A DNA stretch of 64,000 nt, taken from assembly GCF_002111595.1 (NCBI RefSeq), contig NZ_LUTN01000003.1, forward strand, positions 124,001 to 188,000, in the 5' to 3' direction. Numbering within the stretch: position 1 is the stretch's first letter; every line of letters starts with the position of its first letter. The position numbers and the translations under genes are program-made. This DNA is from Lonsdalea britannica. Its GTDB lineage: Bacteria > Pseudomonadota > Gammaproteobacteria > Enterobacterales > Enterobacteriaceae. This document shows positions 39,565 to 50,061 of this stretch, piece after piece. The notes beneath the pieces are model-generated. The model was not told the DNA's origin. It was given only the letters and a program-made list of their open reading frames with translations, and searched no databases.

Positions 39565-40704
39565 ATGTTTGAGTATGAAGTACTGCGTTTTATCTGGTGG
39601 GCGCTTATCGGCGTACTGCTGATTGGTTTCGCCATCACCGATGGCTTCGATATGGGTGTCGGGATGCTGGTCCGCCTGATGGGCCGCAGCGACGTTGAAC
39701 GTCGCGTGATGATTAACTCCATCGCTCCTCACTGGGACGGTAACCAGGTTTGGCTGATCACGGCGGGGGGCGCGTTGTTTGCCGCCTGGCCGATGGTCTA
39801 CGCCGCTGCGTTTTCCGGCTTCTATGTCGCAATGATCCTGGTGCTGGCGTCGCTATTCTTCCGTCCGGTGGGTTTTGACTACCGTTCGAAGATTGAAGAC
39901 GCGCGCTGGCGCAATATGTGGGACTGGGGCATTTTCATCGGTAGCTTCGTGCCGCCTCTCGTCATCGGCGTTGCTTTCGGTAACCTGCTGCAGGGCGTTC
40001 CGTTCCATATCGACGCTTACCTGCGCCTGTACTACACCGGTAACTTCTTCCAGCTGCTGAATCCCTTTGGCCTGCTGGCGGGCGTGGTCAGCGTGAGCAT
40101 GATTCTGGCTCAGGGCGCGACCTACCTGATGATGCGTACCAACGGTGAACTGCACCTGCGTGCTAAAGGCGTTGCGCAACTGGCGTCGCTGGTGCTGTTT
40201 ATTACGTTCGCCCTGGCCGGTGTGTGGGTGGTCTACGGTATCGACGGCTACACTGTGACGTCGGCGATCAATACGGCTGCGGAATCTAACCCGCTGCGTA
40301 AAGAAGTGGTCCATCAGGCAGGCGCCTGGTTAGTCAACTTCAACCATTATCCTGTTCTGTGGGCTGTGCCCTTGTTGGGTGTGGTGTTCCCGCTGTTTAC
40401 GGTGCTGATGGCCCGCGTGGAAAAAGGCGCGATGGCGTTCCTGTTTTCCTCGCTGAGCATTGCCTGCGTTATCCTGACGGCCGGTATTACGATGTTCCCG
40501 TTTGTTATGCCGTCGATCACGATGCCGAACGCTAGCCTGACCATGTGGGATGCCACATCCAGTCTGCTGACGCTGAAAGTCATGACCTGCGTGGCGATCG
40601 TCTTCGTCCCGATCATTCTGTGCTACACCACCTGGTGCTACTACAAAATGTTCGGTCGCATCACCAAAGAGCATGTCGAGCAGAACTCGCATTCCCTGTA
40701 CTAA
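39565..40704 (+). CDS. cydB: Cytochrome bd-I oxidase subunit II CydB
   Basis: Second large subunit of cytochrome bd, 379 residues as in E. coli, with repeated membrane helices. Conserved segments: RFIWWALIGVLLIGFAITDGFD, APHWDGNQVWLITAGGALFAAWP, and the C-terminal MTCVAIVFVPIILCYTTWCYYKMFGRI. Preceded by aggag and followed by cydX after 16 bases. Confidence 0.98.
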   Translation: MFEYEVLRFIWWALIGVLLIGFAITDGFDMGVGMLVRLMGRSDVERRVMINSIAPHWDGNQVWLITAGGALFAAWPMVYAAAFSGFYVAMILVLASLFFRPVGFDYRSKIEDARWRNMWDWGIFIGSFVPPLVIGVAFGNLLQGVPFHIDAYLRLYYTGNFFQLLNPFGLLAGVVSVSMILAQGATYLMMRTNGELHLRAKGVAQLASLVLFITFALAGVWVVYGIDGYTVTSAINTAAESNPLRKEVVHQAGAWLVNFNHYPVLWAVPLLGVVFPLFTVLMARVEKGAMAFLFSSLSIACVILTAGITMFPFVMPSITMPNASLTMWDATSSLLTLKVMTCVAIVFVPIILCYTTWCYYKMFGRITKEHVEQNSHSLY

Positions 40705-40720
40705 GTAAGGAGCTTATTTT

Positions 40721-40834
40721 ATGTGGTATTTTGCCTGGATACTCGGAACGCTTCTTGCCTGCTCGCTGGGCGTGATCACCGCGTTGGCGATCGAGCACAT
40801 TGAAGATGCCAAAGCGGTTAAAGACGACGCGTGA
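40721..40834 (+). CDS. cydX: Cytochrome bd small subunit CydX
   Basis: 37-residue single-helix protein, needed for stable cytochrome bd-I in E. coli. It begins MWYFAWILGTLLACSLGVIT, the CydX signature, and ends in a charged tail (EHIEDAKAVKDDA). A strong taaggag site lies 8 bases upstream. Its TGA overlaps the ybgE ATG. Confidence 0.96.
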   Translation: MWYFAWILGTLLACSLGVITALAIEHIEDAKAVKDDA

Positions 40835-41127
40835 TGAGTCAATTTATCCATCGTCTCTACAGCATCATGGACAAGGGCCCGTTACGGGCCCTTTCCCTGA
40901 TCATGGCCCTGCTGTTAGCGGGATGCGTTTTTTGGGATCCGTCGCGCTTTGCGGCGAAAACCAGCACGATGGCCGTTTGGCAGGCATTTGTCCTGATGTG
41001 GGCGGTCTGTACGGGCGTGATTCACGGGACCGGATTTAGACCGCAGCGGCTGCGCTGGAAGGCCTTTTTCTCACCTTCGCCTGCGGCAATCATTTTGGCC
41101 GCCGGTCTGTATTATTTCTTCCGGTAA
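40834..41127 (+). CDS. ybgE: Cytochrome bd-associated membrane protein YbgE
   Basis: 97-residue inner-membrane protein of the cyd operon. There are three likely membrane helices (LSLIMALLLAGCVFW, VWQAFVLMWAVCTGVIHG, PAAIILAAGLYYFF). The ATG overlaps the cydX stop by one base. Length equals E. coli YbgE. Its exact role is unknown; operon position implies a link to the oxidase. Confidence 0.92.
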   Translation: MSQFIHRLYSIMDKGPLRALSLIMALLLAGCVFWDPSRFAAKTSTMAVWQAFVLMWAVCTGVIHGTGFRPQRLRWKAFFSPSPAAIILAAGLYYFFR

Positions 41128-41149
41128 TCTTCGCGCTCAATCCCTTGTC

Positions 41150-41180
41150 ATGTGGGCCGTTTCTGGCTCACATTTATTTA
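41150..41180 (+). terminator. Candidate terminator of the cyd operon
   Basis: atgtgggcc pairs with ggctcacat (one G-U) around a 6-base loop, followed by ttatttac. Located between ybgE and ybgC. Confidence 0.6.
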
Positions 41181-41267
41181 CCAGCCTGTACATTCTCCCC
41201 ATTCCAAACCACAATTCTCTTGCGTATAGTAGCCTGAGTTTTATCGCATGAATTGCTGGGATATAAA

Positions 41268-42355
<1,088 letters not shown>

Positions 42356-42367
42356 TCAGGAGGGAGC

Positions 42368-42793
42368 ATGGCACGTGTACGTCGAGGTCGTCGGGAACTG
42401 AAGTCCGAGATCAATATCGTCCCTTTGCTGGATGTGCTGTTGGTGCTGCTGCTGATTTTTATGGCGACAGCGCCAATCATCACGCAAAGCGTTGAGGTTG
42501 ATCTGCCGGATGCCACGGATTCCAAAACCGTTTCTAGCGATGATAATCCGCCCGTGATTGTCGAGGTTTCCGGTATCGGCCGCTATAGCCTGGTGGTCGA
42601 CCATAATCGTATGGAACAACTGCCGGCAGAGCAGGTGGTGGCTGAAGCGCAGTCTCGGCTTAGCGCCAATCCGAAAACGGTGTTCCTGATCGGCGGCGCT
42701 AAAGAAGTCCCGTACGATGAAATCATTAAAGCACTTAATTTACTCCACCAGGCCGGCGTGAAATCCGTAGGTCTGATGACGCAACCGATTTGA
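42368..42793 (+). CDS. tolR: Tol-Pal proton channel subunit TolR
   Basis: ExbD/TolR-family protein, 141 residues. The single membrane helix carries the proton-relay aspartate in EINIVPLLDVLLVLLLIFMA. A periplasmic domain ends KALNLLHQAGVKSVGLMTQP. It follows tolQ by 12 bases, with a gaggg site. Confidence 0.97.
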   Translation: MARVRRGRRELKSEINIVPLLDVLLVLLLIFMATAPIITQSVEVDLPDATDSKTVSSDDNPPVIVEVSGIGRYSLVVDHNRMEQLPAEQVVAEAQSRLSANPKTVFLIGGAKEVPYDEIIKALNLLHQAGVKSVGLMTQPI

Positions 42794-42849
42794 GCCGGTA
42801 AACAGAGTATGAGTGATCTATTTGGCCACACTGTATTTGGGAACGACTT

Positions 42850-44034
42850 GTGCTAAAGGGAAACGGACAAAACGATAAGCTAAAACGGGCTTTGATTATC
42901 TCGGCCGTTTTGCACGTCATTTTGATTGCGCTGCTGGTTATAAGCTCCTTGCACCAGTCAATGGACGCCAGCAATGGCGGCGGAGGCGGATCGGCGATCG
43001 ATGCCGTGATGGTTGATCCCGGCGCCGTTGCTGAACAGTATAACCGTCAGCAGCAGCAACAAAGCGATGCTCAGCGCTCAGCGCAGTTGCGTCAGAAGCA
43101 AGCCGATCAGCAGGCCAAAGAGCTACAGGAAAAACAGGCAGCGGAACAACAGCGTCTGAAAGAGCTGGAAAAAGAGCGGTTGCAGGCGCAGGAAGAAGCA
43201 AAAAATCAGGCGCAAGCACAAGAACAGCAGCGTAAGCAGGCTGAAGAAGCGGCTCAGCAGGCCAAAGAACAGCAGAAACAGGCTGAGGCTGCGGCGGCGA
43301 AATCCAAAGCAGACGCCGAGCAACAAGCGAAAGCCGCCGCTGAAACCAAAGCCAAAGCGGAAGCGGAACAGCAAGCGAAAGCTGCCGCGGCTAAAAAGCA
43401 GGCGGAAGAGGAAGCTAAGAAACAGGCTGCCGCAGACGCGAAGAAAAAGGCTGAACAGGAAGCGAAGGCTAAAGCAGCCGAAGTGGCTAAAGAGAAAGCT
43501 GAAGCGGACGCTAAGGCAAAAGCCGCTGCTGACGCTAAAGCCAAGGCCGCCGCCGATGCCGCGAAGAAAGCGGAAGCTGCGGCAGCCAAAAAAGCCGCTG
43601 ACGACAAGAAAAAGGCCGCTGCGGCTGAAGCCGCCAAGCAGGAGAGTGAAGTGGACGATCTGCTCGGTGGGCTGTCGGCAGATAAAAATGCGCCCAAATC
43701 AGGCTCTGCCGCGAGTAGCGGCGGCGCGGCTGGCGTAGGCAAGAATAAGAAAAGCGGGGCGTCCGGGGCTGCGTTAGATAGCTATGGCAGTCAGATTAGA
43801 ACCGCTATTCAGAGTAAGTTTTACGATTGGGAATCCTATAAAGGCCGGACGTGTACGCTACGCGTCAAACTGGCGCCGGATGGTCTGCTAATCGATGTCA
43901 CTACCGAAGGTGGCGATCCTGCTCTGTGTCAGGCTGCTATTGCGGCAGCCAAGCAGGCCAGAATTCCAAAACCGCCGAGCAGTGAAGTCTATGAAGCATT
44001 CAAGAATGCCCCGATAGACTTTAAGCCGCAGTAA
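42850..44034 (+). CDS. tolA: Envelope spanning protein TolA
   Basis: Links the TolQR motor to TolB-Pal and peptidoglycan. The GTG at 42850 starts VLKGNGQNDKLKRALIISAVLH. The 394 residues comprise an N-terminal membrane anchor (about residues 13-34 with the SHLS-type helix SAVLHVILIALL), a long Ala/Lys/Glu/Gln-rich helical domain (about 60-275), and a C-terminal globular domain (SKFYDWESYKGRTCTLRVKL, GGDPALCQAA, FKNAPIDF) with the usual cysteine pair. Somewhat shorter than E. coli TolA (421) because of the repetitive helix. Confidence 0.96.
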   Translation: MLKGNGQNDKLKRALIISAVLHVILIALLVISSLHQSMDASNGGGGGSAIDAVMVDPGAVAEQYNRQQQQQSDAQRSAQLRQKQADQQAKELQEKQAAEQQRLKELEKERLQAQEEAKNQAQAQEQQRKQAEEAAQQAKEQQKQAEAAAAKSKADAEQQAKAAAETKAKAEAEQQAKAAAAKKQAEEEAKKQAAADAKKKAEQEAKAKAAEVAKEKAEADAKAKAAADAKAKAAADAAKKAEAAAAKKAADDKKKAAAAEAAKQESEVDDLLGGLSADKNAPKSGSAASSGGAAGVGKNKKSGASGAALDSYGSQIRTAIQSKFYDWESYKGRTCTLRVKLAPDGLLIDVTTEGGDPALCQAAIAAAKQARIPKPPSSEVYEAFKNAPIDFKPQ

Positions 44035-44102
44035 GTCCGCCTAAAGTCAGGGGCAGGGTTTAAGATTATGACTATGGTCGACAGACTGATAATCGTGTTT
44101 TG

Positions 44103-44132
44103 TTGACATTGGTTTTGTTCACATTCTGCTAA
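44103..44132 (+). promoter_or_regulatory. Candidate promoter upstream of tolB
   Basis: TTGACA (44103-44108) and TGCTAA (44127-44132), spaced by 18 bases, lie 38 bases before tolB. E. coli also has an internal promoter here for tolB-pal-cpoB. Confidence 0.45.
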
Positions 44133-44169
44133 TTTATCGCAGGTTAAGCGCCTGGATAAGGGAGATGAA

Positions 44170-45459
44170 ATGAAGCAGGCATTTAAAGTTGCATTAGGTT
44201 TTTTGATGCTGTGGGCGGCAGTACTCCACGCGGAAGTGCGTATTGAAATCACCCAAGGGGTTGATTCCGCTCGTCCGATCGGCGTGGTTCCGTTCAAATG
44301 GGCAGGCCCTGGCGCCGCACCGGAAGAAATCGCAGGCATTGTCGGCGCGGACTTACGCAATAGCGGTAAATTCAATCCGATCGATCCTTCTCGTATGCCG
44401 CAGCAACCGGGCAGTGTCTCGGAAGTGACGCCTGCGGCGTGGACGGCATTGGGCATTGATGCCGTCGTCATCGGTCAGGTTCAGCCGAGCGCTGATGGTT
44501 ACGTCATTTCTTATCAGCTGGTTGATACCTCCGGCAATGCGGGTAGCGTGCTGGCGCAGAATCAGTTCAAAGTCACCAAGCAGTGGCTGCGTTATGCGGC
44601 GCACACTGCCAGCGATGAAGTGTTCGAGAAGCTGACCGGTATTAAAGGCGCATTCCGCACGCGTATCGCTTATGTGGTTCAAACCAATGGCGGCCAGTAT
44701 CCGTACGAACTGCGTGTCGCGGATTATGACGGTTATAATCAGCTTCCTGTGCATCGCTCACCTCAGCCGTTGATGTCACCAGCATGGTCTGCCGACGGCA
44801 GCAAATTGGCGTATGTCACCTTTGAGAGCGGTCGTTCTGCGTTGGTTGTGCAGACGCTGGCGAATGGCGCCATCAAACAGGTGGCCTCGTTCCCACGTCA
44901 TAACGGCGCGCCGTCCTTCTCTCCTGACGGCAGCAAACTGGCGTTTGCTCTGTCCAAGAGCGGAAGCCTGAACCTGTACGTGATGAATCTGGGCTCTGGA
45001 CAGATTTCTCAAGTCACCGACGGACGTAGCAACAACACGGAGCCGACCTGGTTCCCGGATAGCCAGACACTGGCCTATACTTCCGATCAGGCGGGACGTC
45101 CGCAGGTGTATAAAATTAATGTCAACGGCGGTGCGCCTCAGCGCCTGACCTGGGAAGGTGCCCAGAATCAGGACGCGGATGTCAGCAGCGACGGTAAATT
45201 TCTGGTGATGGTGAGCTCTAATAGCGGAGTGCAGCACATCGCCAAACAGGATCTGGTAACGGGTGCCGTTCAAGTATTGACGGACACGTTCCTGGACGAA
45301 ACGCCAAGCGTTGCGCCTAACGGCACCATGGTAATCTACAGTTCCAAACAGGGGATGGGATCCGTGCTGCAGCTGGTTTCGACTGATGGTCGTTTCAAAG
45401 CGCGTCTTCCGGCAACTGATGGTCAGGTAAAATTCCCTGCCTGGTCGCCGTATCTCTAA
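44170..45459 (+). CDS. tolB: Tol-Pal periplasmic protein TolB
   Basis: Periplasmic beta-propeller that binds Pal and TolA. The 429 residues include a signal peptide ([21 protein letters not shown], cleavage about residue 21). The N-terminal alpha/beta domain (about 22-160) is followed by a six-bladed propeller with [26 protein letters not shown] and [14 protein letters not shown] repeats. An aagggaga site precedes the ATG. Confidence 0.98.
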   Translation: MKQAFKVALGFLMLWAAVLHAEVRIEITQGVDSARPIGVVPFKWAGPGAAPEEIAGIVGADLRNSGKFNPIDPSRMPQQPGSVSEVTPAAWTALGIDAVVIGQVQPSADGYVISYQLVDTSGNAGSVLAQNQFKVTKQWLRYAAHTASDEVFEKLTGIKGAFRTRIAYVVQTNGGQYPYELRVADYDGYNQLPVHRSPQPLMSPAWSADGSKLAYVTFESGRSALVVQTLANGAIKQVASFPRHNGAPSFSPDGSKLAFALSKSGSLNLYVMNLGSGQISQVTDGRSNNTEPTWFPDSQTLAYTSDQAGRPQVYKINVNGGAPQRLTWEGAQNQDADVSSDGKFLVMVSSNSGVQHIAKQDLVTGAVQVLTDTFLDETPSVAPNGTMVIYSSKQGMGSVLQLVSTDGRFKARLPATDGQVKFPAWSPYL

Positions 45460-45498
45460 ATGCAAATAGCTATGATAACCTTTTGAAAGGACATAAAA

Positions 45499-46014
45499 AT
45501 GCAATTCAATAAAGTGCTGAAAGGCCTGATGTTGGCTCTGCCGGTGCTGGCTGTTGCCGCGTGTAGCTCTAACAAACATGCTAACAACGACCAATCTTCT
45601 GAGAATGGCGTCGGCATGGGCAGCGGTATGGAAAACGGCGGCAACATGTCATCCTCTGAGCAGGCTCGCCTGCAGATGCAGGAACTGCAACGCAACAACA
45701 TCGTTTACTTCGATCTGGACAAGTATGACATCCGTTCAGATTTCGCCCAGATGCTGGATTCCCATGCCGCATTCCTGCGCAGCAACCCGTCCTACAAAGT
45801 GACCATCGAAGGTCATGCGGATGAACGTGGTACGCCGGAATACAACATTGCGCTGGGCGAGCGTCGTGCGAACGCCGTGCAGATGTATCTGCAGGGTAAA
45901 GGGGTTTCTTCTGACCAGATCTCTATCGTTTCTTACGGTAAAGAAAAACCTGCGGTTCTGGGTCATGACGAAGCTGCTTACTCTAAAAACCGCCGTGCCG
46001 TTCTGGTCTACTAA
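45499..46014 (+). CDS. pal: Peptidoglycan-associated lipoprotein Pal
   Basis: Outer-membrane lipoprotein that anchors the envelope to peptidoglycan. The lipobox LAVAAC puts the lipidated cysteine at residue 22. A flexible linker precedes the OmpA-like domain, with [19 protein letters not shown] and the diaminopimelate-binding [20 protein letters not shown]. 171 residues, close to E. coli Pal (173). Preceded by gaaagga. Confidence 0.98.
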   Translation: MQFNKVLKGLMLALPVLAVAACSSNKHANNDQSSENGVGMGSGMENGGNMSSSEQARLQMQELQRNNIVYFDLDKYDIRSDFAQMLDSHAAFLRSNPSYKVTIEGHADERGTPEYNIALGERRANAVQMYLQGKGVSSDQISIVSYGKEKPAVLGHDEAAYSKNRRAVLVY

Positions 46015-46023
46015 GAGTATTGC

Positions 46024-46795
46024 ATGAACAGTAACTTCAGACCTTACCTTCTAAGTCTGTCGTTACTGGTTGGCGTAGCGGCCCCCTGGGTCGCTACCGC
46101 CCAAGCGCCAATCAGTAATGCCGGCTCAGGCTCGGTGGAAGATCGAGTCACTCAACTGGAGCGAATCTCAAACGCTCACAGCCAGCTTTTAACCCAACTT
46201 CAGCAACAGCTCTCCGATAACCAGCGTGATATCGACAGCCTGCGTGGTCAGATTCAGGAAAGTCAGTATCAGCTCAATCAGGTTGTGGAGCGGCAGAAAC
46301 AGATCTACCAGCAAATAGATAGCCTGAGTTCTCAGGGCGCTCAGACGACTGCTCCCGCGGCCTCAGACGCTAGCAATCCCCCTGCGGCAAGTAACACCGC
46401 TCCGACCGCGCCTGCCAGCACGGGAGACGCGAATAGCGATTACAACGCCGCCGTGGCGCTGGTGCTCGAAAAAAAGCAGTATGATCAGGCTATTGTTGCG
46501 TTGCAAAACTTCGTCAAAAAATATCCTGATTCCACTTATCAGCAATGCCAACTATTGGCTGGGGCAGTTGAACTACAACAAGGGTAAGAAGGACGACGCG
46601 GCCTACTATTTCGCCAATGTCGTTAAAAACTACCCGAAGTCTCCCAAAGCGTCCGAAGCCTTGTACAAGGTTGGGGTGATCATGCAGGAGAAAGGCCAGA
46701 CTGATAAAGCCCAAGCGGTGTATCGTCAGGTGGTCAAGATGTATCCAAACACTGAAAGTGCCAAACTGGCGCAAAAATCTTTGTCCCACTCTTAA
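46024..46795 (+). CDS. cpoB: Cell division coordinator CpoB, frame break near 46543
   Basis: Periplasmic TPR protein that coordinates PBP1B with the Tol system during division. A signal peptide (cleavage about residue 28, after ATAQA) is followed by an N-terminal coiled coil (residues 38-100) and a C-terminal TPR domain. The frame breaks at cttatcagcaatgcc; the family sequence STYQPNANYWLGQLNYNKGK requires cagcccaat, so two C are missing. After the break the TPR segment (DDAAYYFANVVKNYPKSPKA, YRQVVKMYPNTESAKLAQ) is intact. Repaired length is about 257 residues. Probably a sequence error. Confidence 0.9.
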
Positions 46796-46806
46796 TTTCT
46801 ACGATA

Positions 46807-46850
46807 AGGCGCAAAACTCGCTCGATATGAGCGGCTTTTGCGCCTATTTG
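46807..46850 (+). terminator. Terminator of the tol-pal-cpoB unit
   Basis: aggcgcaaaa pairs with ttttgcgcct across an inner cgctc/gagcg stem, 11 bases after the cpoB stop; a T-rich stretch follows. Confidence 0.75.
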
Positions 46851-46969
46851 TTTGAGTTGTAAGCAGTTAAACGTTTTTTTTATAAAATAGGTTGCTTGGA
46901 AAAATTATCACAGTAATATATGCCGCCGTTGCCAAGGCGATAGTGAATCGCTGAAGTGATGTGGAAATT

Positions 46970-47045
46970 GGGTCGTTAGCTCAGTTGGTAGAGCAGTTGA
47001 CTTTTAATCAATTGGTCGCAGGTTCGAATCCTGCACGACCCACCA
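46970..47045 (+). tRNA. tRNA-Lys (anticodon TTT), copy 1
   Basis: 76 bases including an encoded CCA. The acceptor arms gggtcgt and acgaccc pair. The D-loop has agctcagttggtagagc, the anticodon loop is cttttaa with TTT at 47003-47005, and the T-arm is ggttcgaatcc. At the same site (after cpoB) E. coli has a tRNA-Lys/tRNA-Val cluster. Confidence 0.98.
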
Positions 47046-47081
47046 ATTTCCAGTGCTACATCTTGAAGTGTTCCGCAATGC

Positions 47082-47157
47082 GGGTCGTTAGCTCAGTTGG
47101 TAGAGCAGTTGACTTTTAATCAATTGGTCGCAGGTTCGAATCCTGCACGACCCACCA
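47082..47157 (+). tRNA. tRNA-Lys (anticodon TTT), copy 2
   Basis: Identical to copy 1 over all 76 bases and separated from it by 36 bases, so a tandem duplicate, likely cotranscribed. No tRNA-Val genes are interspersed, unlike E. coli. Confidence 0.98.
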
Positions 47158-47668
47158 TTCAAGTTTCAAATCCCGAACTCATCCAAACTGAAACGCGCCT
47201 TTAAACCTCATGACTCACGCATTGTGAGAATGGGAATTTTCATCGGATTTTTGTACCCGACGAGGCAAAACGACAATGCGCTGTATCAGTCCTGGGGCTG
47301 AGCCCATTCATTAAAACTCTCGTGCATGCCACCAACGTCAGCGTCCAATCGACGCGCTAATGACTTCACTTCTGTCTCATGGCGGTAGTCAGCGATCTCT
47401 GTCGCGTGACGCGTATATAACCATCCAAAAGCTTTGAGTGGGGGATATGGGGAGCATTTCCCCATGTTGCTGTGGTCTCATTAAGCGTTTTTATTTCGAT
47501 CTGTAGGAGAGGGTGTTTAAGGGAAAGACGGTAATGAATATTTATCAATGCGTTCTGCCGCTTTAATCAATGATTCCGTCCTGCATCCTGATCAGCCGTG
47601 ACTGACCAAGGCATGCGTTAGCCTGCTTAGAGATAAAAAACACGATCCCGGACTCAATAACCACTAAG

Positions 47669-47956
47669 CTATCCTCGATTCTGCGGCAACTCAGCGATGT
47701 TGTCACTTGGCCTGAAAAGCCATCCACGTTTATAACGTAGCGCCGGATTCATCGTTTCGGTTGAGCAAGATAGTTCGGTGTTGATCTTTCCTTCCATCGC
47801 GTTGCTGCGTTCCCTACCGGAACCGGGTAACCCACAGTAATGAAAACGCTCGTTGAGGCTTCGTGCATTAAAGATGTCGTCAAGCGCGACGACCTTTCCG
47901 CTAGCACATTGCCAGCATAGCGTTGGGGCGAGAGACGGCACTCCGGCTATCCTCAT
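47669..47956 (-). CDS. Hypothetical 95-residue protein, uncertain
   Basis: Not recognised. The ATG at 47956 has a fair ribosome-binding site (gaagga, 8-9 bases away). The protein (MRIAGVPSLAPTLCWQC...) has several cysteines, no membrane segment and no familiar motif. It stands alone in a gene-poor region, leftward, opposite to pnuC. It may be a chance ORF or a remnant. Confidence 0.25.
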   Translation of the reverse strand: MRIAGVPSLAPTLCWQCASGKVVALDDIFNARSLNERFHYCGLPGSGRERSNAMEGKINTELSCSTETMNPALRYKRGWLFRPSDNIAELPQNRG

Positions 47957-48044
47957 AAATACAATCCTTCATTTTTAATAAATTAAACCCAGGCGCAATT
48001 TATACCGCATTAAAGCGGAATTAAGTGGTGTGAAATGGCTATTT

Positions 48045-48062
48045 TGTTTAGTATATAAAACG
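48045..48062. promoter_or_regulatory. Candidate NadR box upstream of pnuC
   Basis: TGTTTA-GTATAT-AAAACG matches the NadR consensus TGTTTA-N6-TAAACA fully in the left half and at 4 of 6 in the right, 64-81 bases before the pnuC ATG. NadR represses nadA-pnuC in E. coli; here the site would control pnuC alone. Confidence 0.4.
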
Positions 48063-48125
48063 CCGTCTGACTCTACGGTCAGAGGCCATGACAATACAGT
48101 GAGTTTCGGGTCAGACGAGGTGAAG

Positions 48126-48849
48126 ATGGATTTTTTCAGTACGAGCAATATTCTGGTTCATATCCCTTTAGGCGCGAACGGTTACGACCTGTCGTGGGTT
48201 GAAGCCTTGGGGACTTTATTCGGTTTACTGTGTATCGGGTTGGCTAGCTTGAGAAGACGAGCAATTATCTGTTCGGGCTGATCAACGTCACGTTGTTTGC
48301 ATTAATTTTCTTTCAGATCCAGCTTTATGCCAGCCTGCTGCTGCAGATCTTTTTCTTCGGCGCAAATATCTACGGGTGGTATGCGTGGAGTCGTAAGACC
48401 AGCGCCGATGAATCCGAGTTGCGTATCCGCTGGCTGTCTCTGCCGCAGGCTCTGGGATGGAGCGCCGCCTGCATCGTGGCGATTGGCCTGATGACGTTTT
48501 ATATCGACGCGCTTTTTGCGCTGTTGACCGATATCGCCGTGATGCTGATGAAAGGCATCGGAATCAGCGTTGAGCGTCCACAGCTACAGCCAGATGCTTT
48601 CCCCTTCTGGGATTCCACAATGACCGTGCTGTCCATCGTAGCGATGATCCTGATGACGCGTAAATACGTTGAAAACTGGCTGGTCTGGGTGGTCATCGAT
48701 GTTATCAGCGTGGTGATCTTTGCCTATCAGGCGTCTATGCAATGTCACTGCAATACGCCATCCTGACGCTGATAGCCCTCAACGGCTCCTGGCTGTGGAT
48801 AAAGGGCGCACGCGAGAATCAGTCGCGCCCTCTGGCCCGAGCCGGCTAA
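48126..48849 (+). CDS. pnuC: Nicotinamide riboside transporter PnuC, two frame breaks
   Basis: Inner-membrane facilitator for nicotinamide riboside. The ATG at 48126 (MDFFSTSNILVHIPLGANGY) follows gaggtgaag. The first break is near 48251 (agcttgagaag, where ASLEKT needs ttggag), the second near 48730 (tatcaggcgtc, where YQGVYAMS needs caggg). One G is missing at each. Repaired, the protein is about 241 residues, against 239 in E. coli, with seven or so membrane helices. Conserved motifs are FFGANIYGWYAWSR, QPDAFPFWDS and MTRKYVENWLVWV. The second break, read literally, would also remove the C-terminal ~35 residues. Probably sequence error. Confidence 0.9.
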
Positions 48850-48865
48850 CAGCGACTGAGCGCCA

Positions 48866-49792
48866 TCAGTGGTGATGATGATGATGGTGCTCGCCGGCCA
48901 CTTGCTGAATATGGCAGTGGCCGTGATCGCAGTGGTGATATTCCATCTGGATGGTCACATGGTCTATCTGATAACGCTGCAGCAGGTAGTCCTGGATTTG
49001 TTGCAACAGGGCGTCGTGATCGTCAGGGGGCGTCACCTGCGCGTGCAGGGTTAGCATCGGCTTTTCTCCGACCTGCCATAGATGGACATGGTGTACGTTC
49101 TGCACCGCCGGAATATCGGCGCTTAAATCCCGCTTTAACGCCCCTGCATCAATCTGTGCGGGCGACCCTTCCAGCAACTCATGAAGACTTTCTTTCAGCA
49201 ATGACCACGCGCTACGTAAGATCAGCACTGATACCACCAGGGATAAAATGGGATCAATCGGCGTCCAACCGGTCACCATGATAATGAGCGCTGCGGCAAT
49301 CGCGCCGACCGAGCCCAACATATCGCCTAGCACATGCAGAGCCGCGGCTCGGACGTTCATGTTTTTTTCGCCGCCGCCGCGATGTAACAGCCAGAACGCG
49401 AATAGGTTAACCAAGAGACCGCCGACGGCGATGATCAGCATCGGGACGCCCGCTATCGGCTGGGGATGGCTAAAGCGTTGAAAGGCTTCCCAGCAAATCC
49501 ATACGGTGATGATAAATAACGCGATGGCGTTCACGAAAGCCGCGAGCGTGGTCAACCGCAGGAAACCAAAAGTGTGGTTGGCGGTGGGACGACGCGCCGC
49601 GAAGCGTACGGCCAGCAAGGCCACCAGCAGCGCGGCGGTGTCAGTCAGCATATGTCCGGCGTCCGCCAGCAGCGCGAGGGAGCCTGAGATCAGCCCACCG
49701 ACTGTTTCAACGACCATGAAAACGGCGGTGATCGTAAACGCCGCCAGCAGTCGTTGACTATTGTTCTGTTCTTTAGAGCGAGATTGGGTCAT
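48866..49792 (-). CDS. zitB: Zinc efflux cation-diffusion facilitator ZitB
   Basis: Inner-membrane Zn2+/H+ antiporter, 308 residues, six membrane helices. The metal-transport aspartates and histidine lie in [16 protein letters not shown] (TM2) and [14 protein letters not shown] (TM5). The C-terminal cytoplasmic domain contains [20 protein letters not shown] and a His/Cys-rich tail [13 protein letters not shown] that ends in seven consecutive histidines. E. coli ZitB has a similar but shorter His tail. Convergent with pnuC, 16 bases apart. Confidence 0.96.
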   Translation of the reverse strand: MTQSRSKEQNNSQRLLAAFTITAVFMVVETVGGLISGSLALLADAGHMLTDTAALLVALLAVRFAARRPTANHTFGFLRLTTLAAFVNAIALFIITVWICWEAFQRFSHPQPIAGVPMLIIAVGGLLVNLFAFWLLHRGGGEKNMNVRAAALHVLGDMLGSVGAIAAALIIMVTGWTPIDPILSLVVSVLILRSAWSLLKESLHELLEGSPAQIDAGALKRDLSADIPAVQNVHHVHLWQVGEKPMLTLHAQVTPPDDHDALLQQIQDYLLQRYQIDHVTIQMEYHHCDHGHCHIQQVAGEHHHHHHH

Positions 49793-50061
49793 CGAATGAC
49801 TTCCTGTTTACATGCCTGTTTTAACTGTATGTCAAACGGGACAAAAAACCCACATTCGCATCGGGAAAGGGAATTCATTGCTGGGAAACACCGTAGGCGC
49901 CTGGGTATTCCTCGGACGAGGGTGAATTATTCAGGGATTTTAGTCGTTAGCTTGTTTTATAATGCATCATCCGCGGGGTTTCCTGCTTTTATTTGTGGCT
50001 GACGGGATTGTGGGCAATGACCACAGGCTAAGCCCACCGTTCGGGAATGATTGGGATTACT

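Larger units (their letters stand above)
47158..48125. other. Gene-poor region where nadA would be expected
   Basis: 968 bases between tRNA-Lys copy 2 and pnuC. No NadA (quinolinate synthase) sequence is seen in any frame, although nadA precedes pnuC in E. coli. The only items I can support are one uncertain small ORF (47669-47956, minus) and a candidate NadR box (48045-48062). No tRNA 3'-end repeat, integrase or transposase is present. Confidence 0.6.

Noticed and set aside
43260-43650. Internal tandem repeat array in tolA
   Set aside because: It is the normal Ala/Lys/Glu-rich helical domain of TolA with imperfect codon-level repeats, not a separate DNA element.
46970-48125. Genomic island or phage attachment at the tRNA-Lys genes
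   Set aside because: No integrase and no repeat of the tRNA 3' end downstream; the duplication is simply two tandem tRNA genes.
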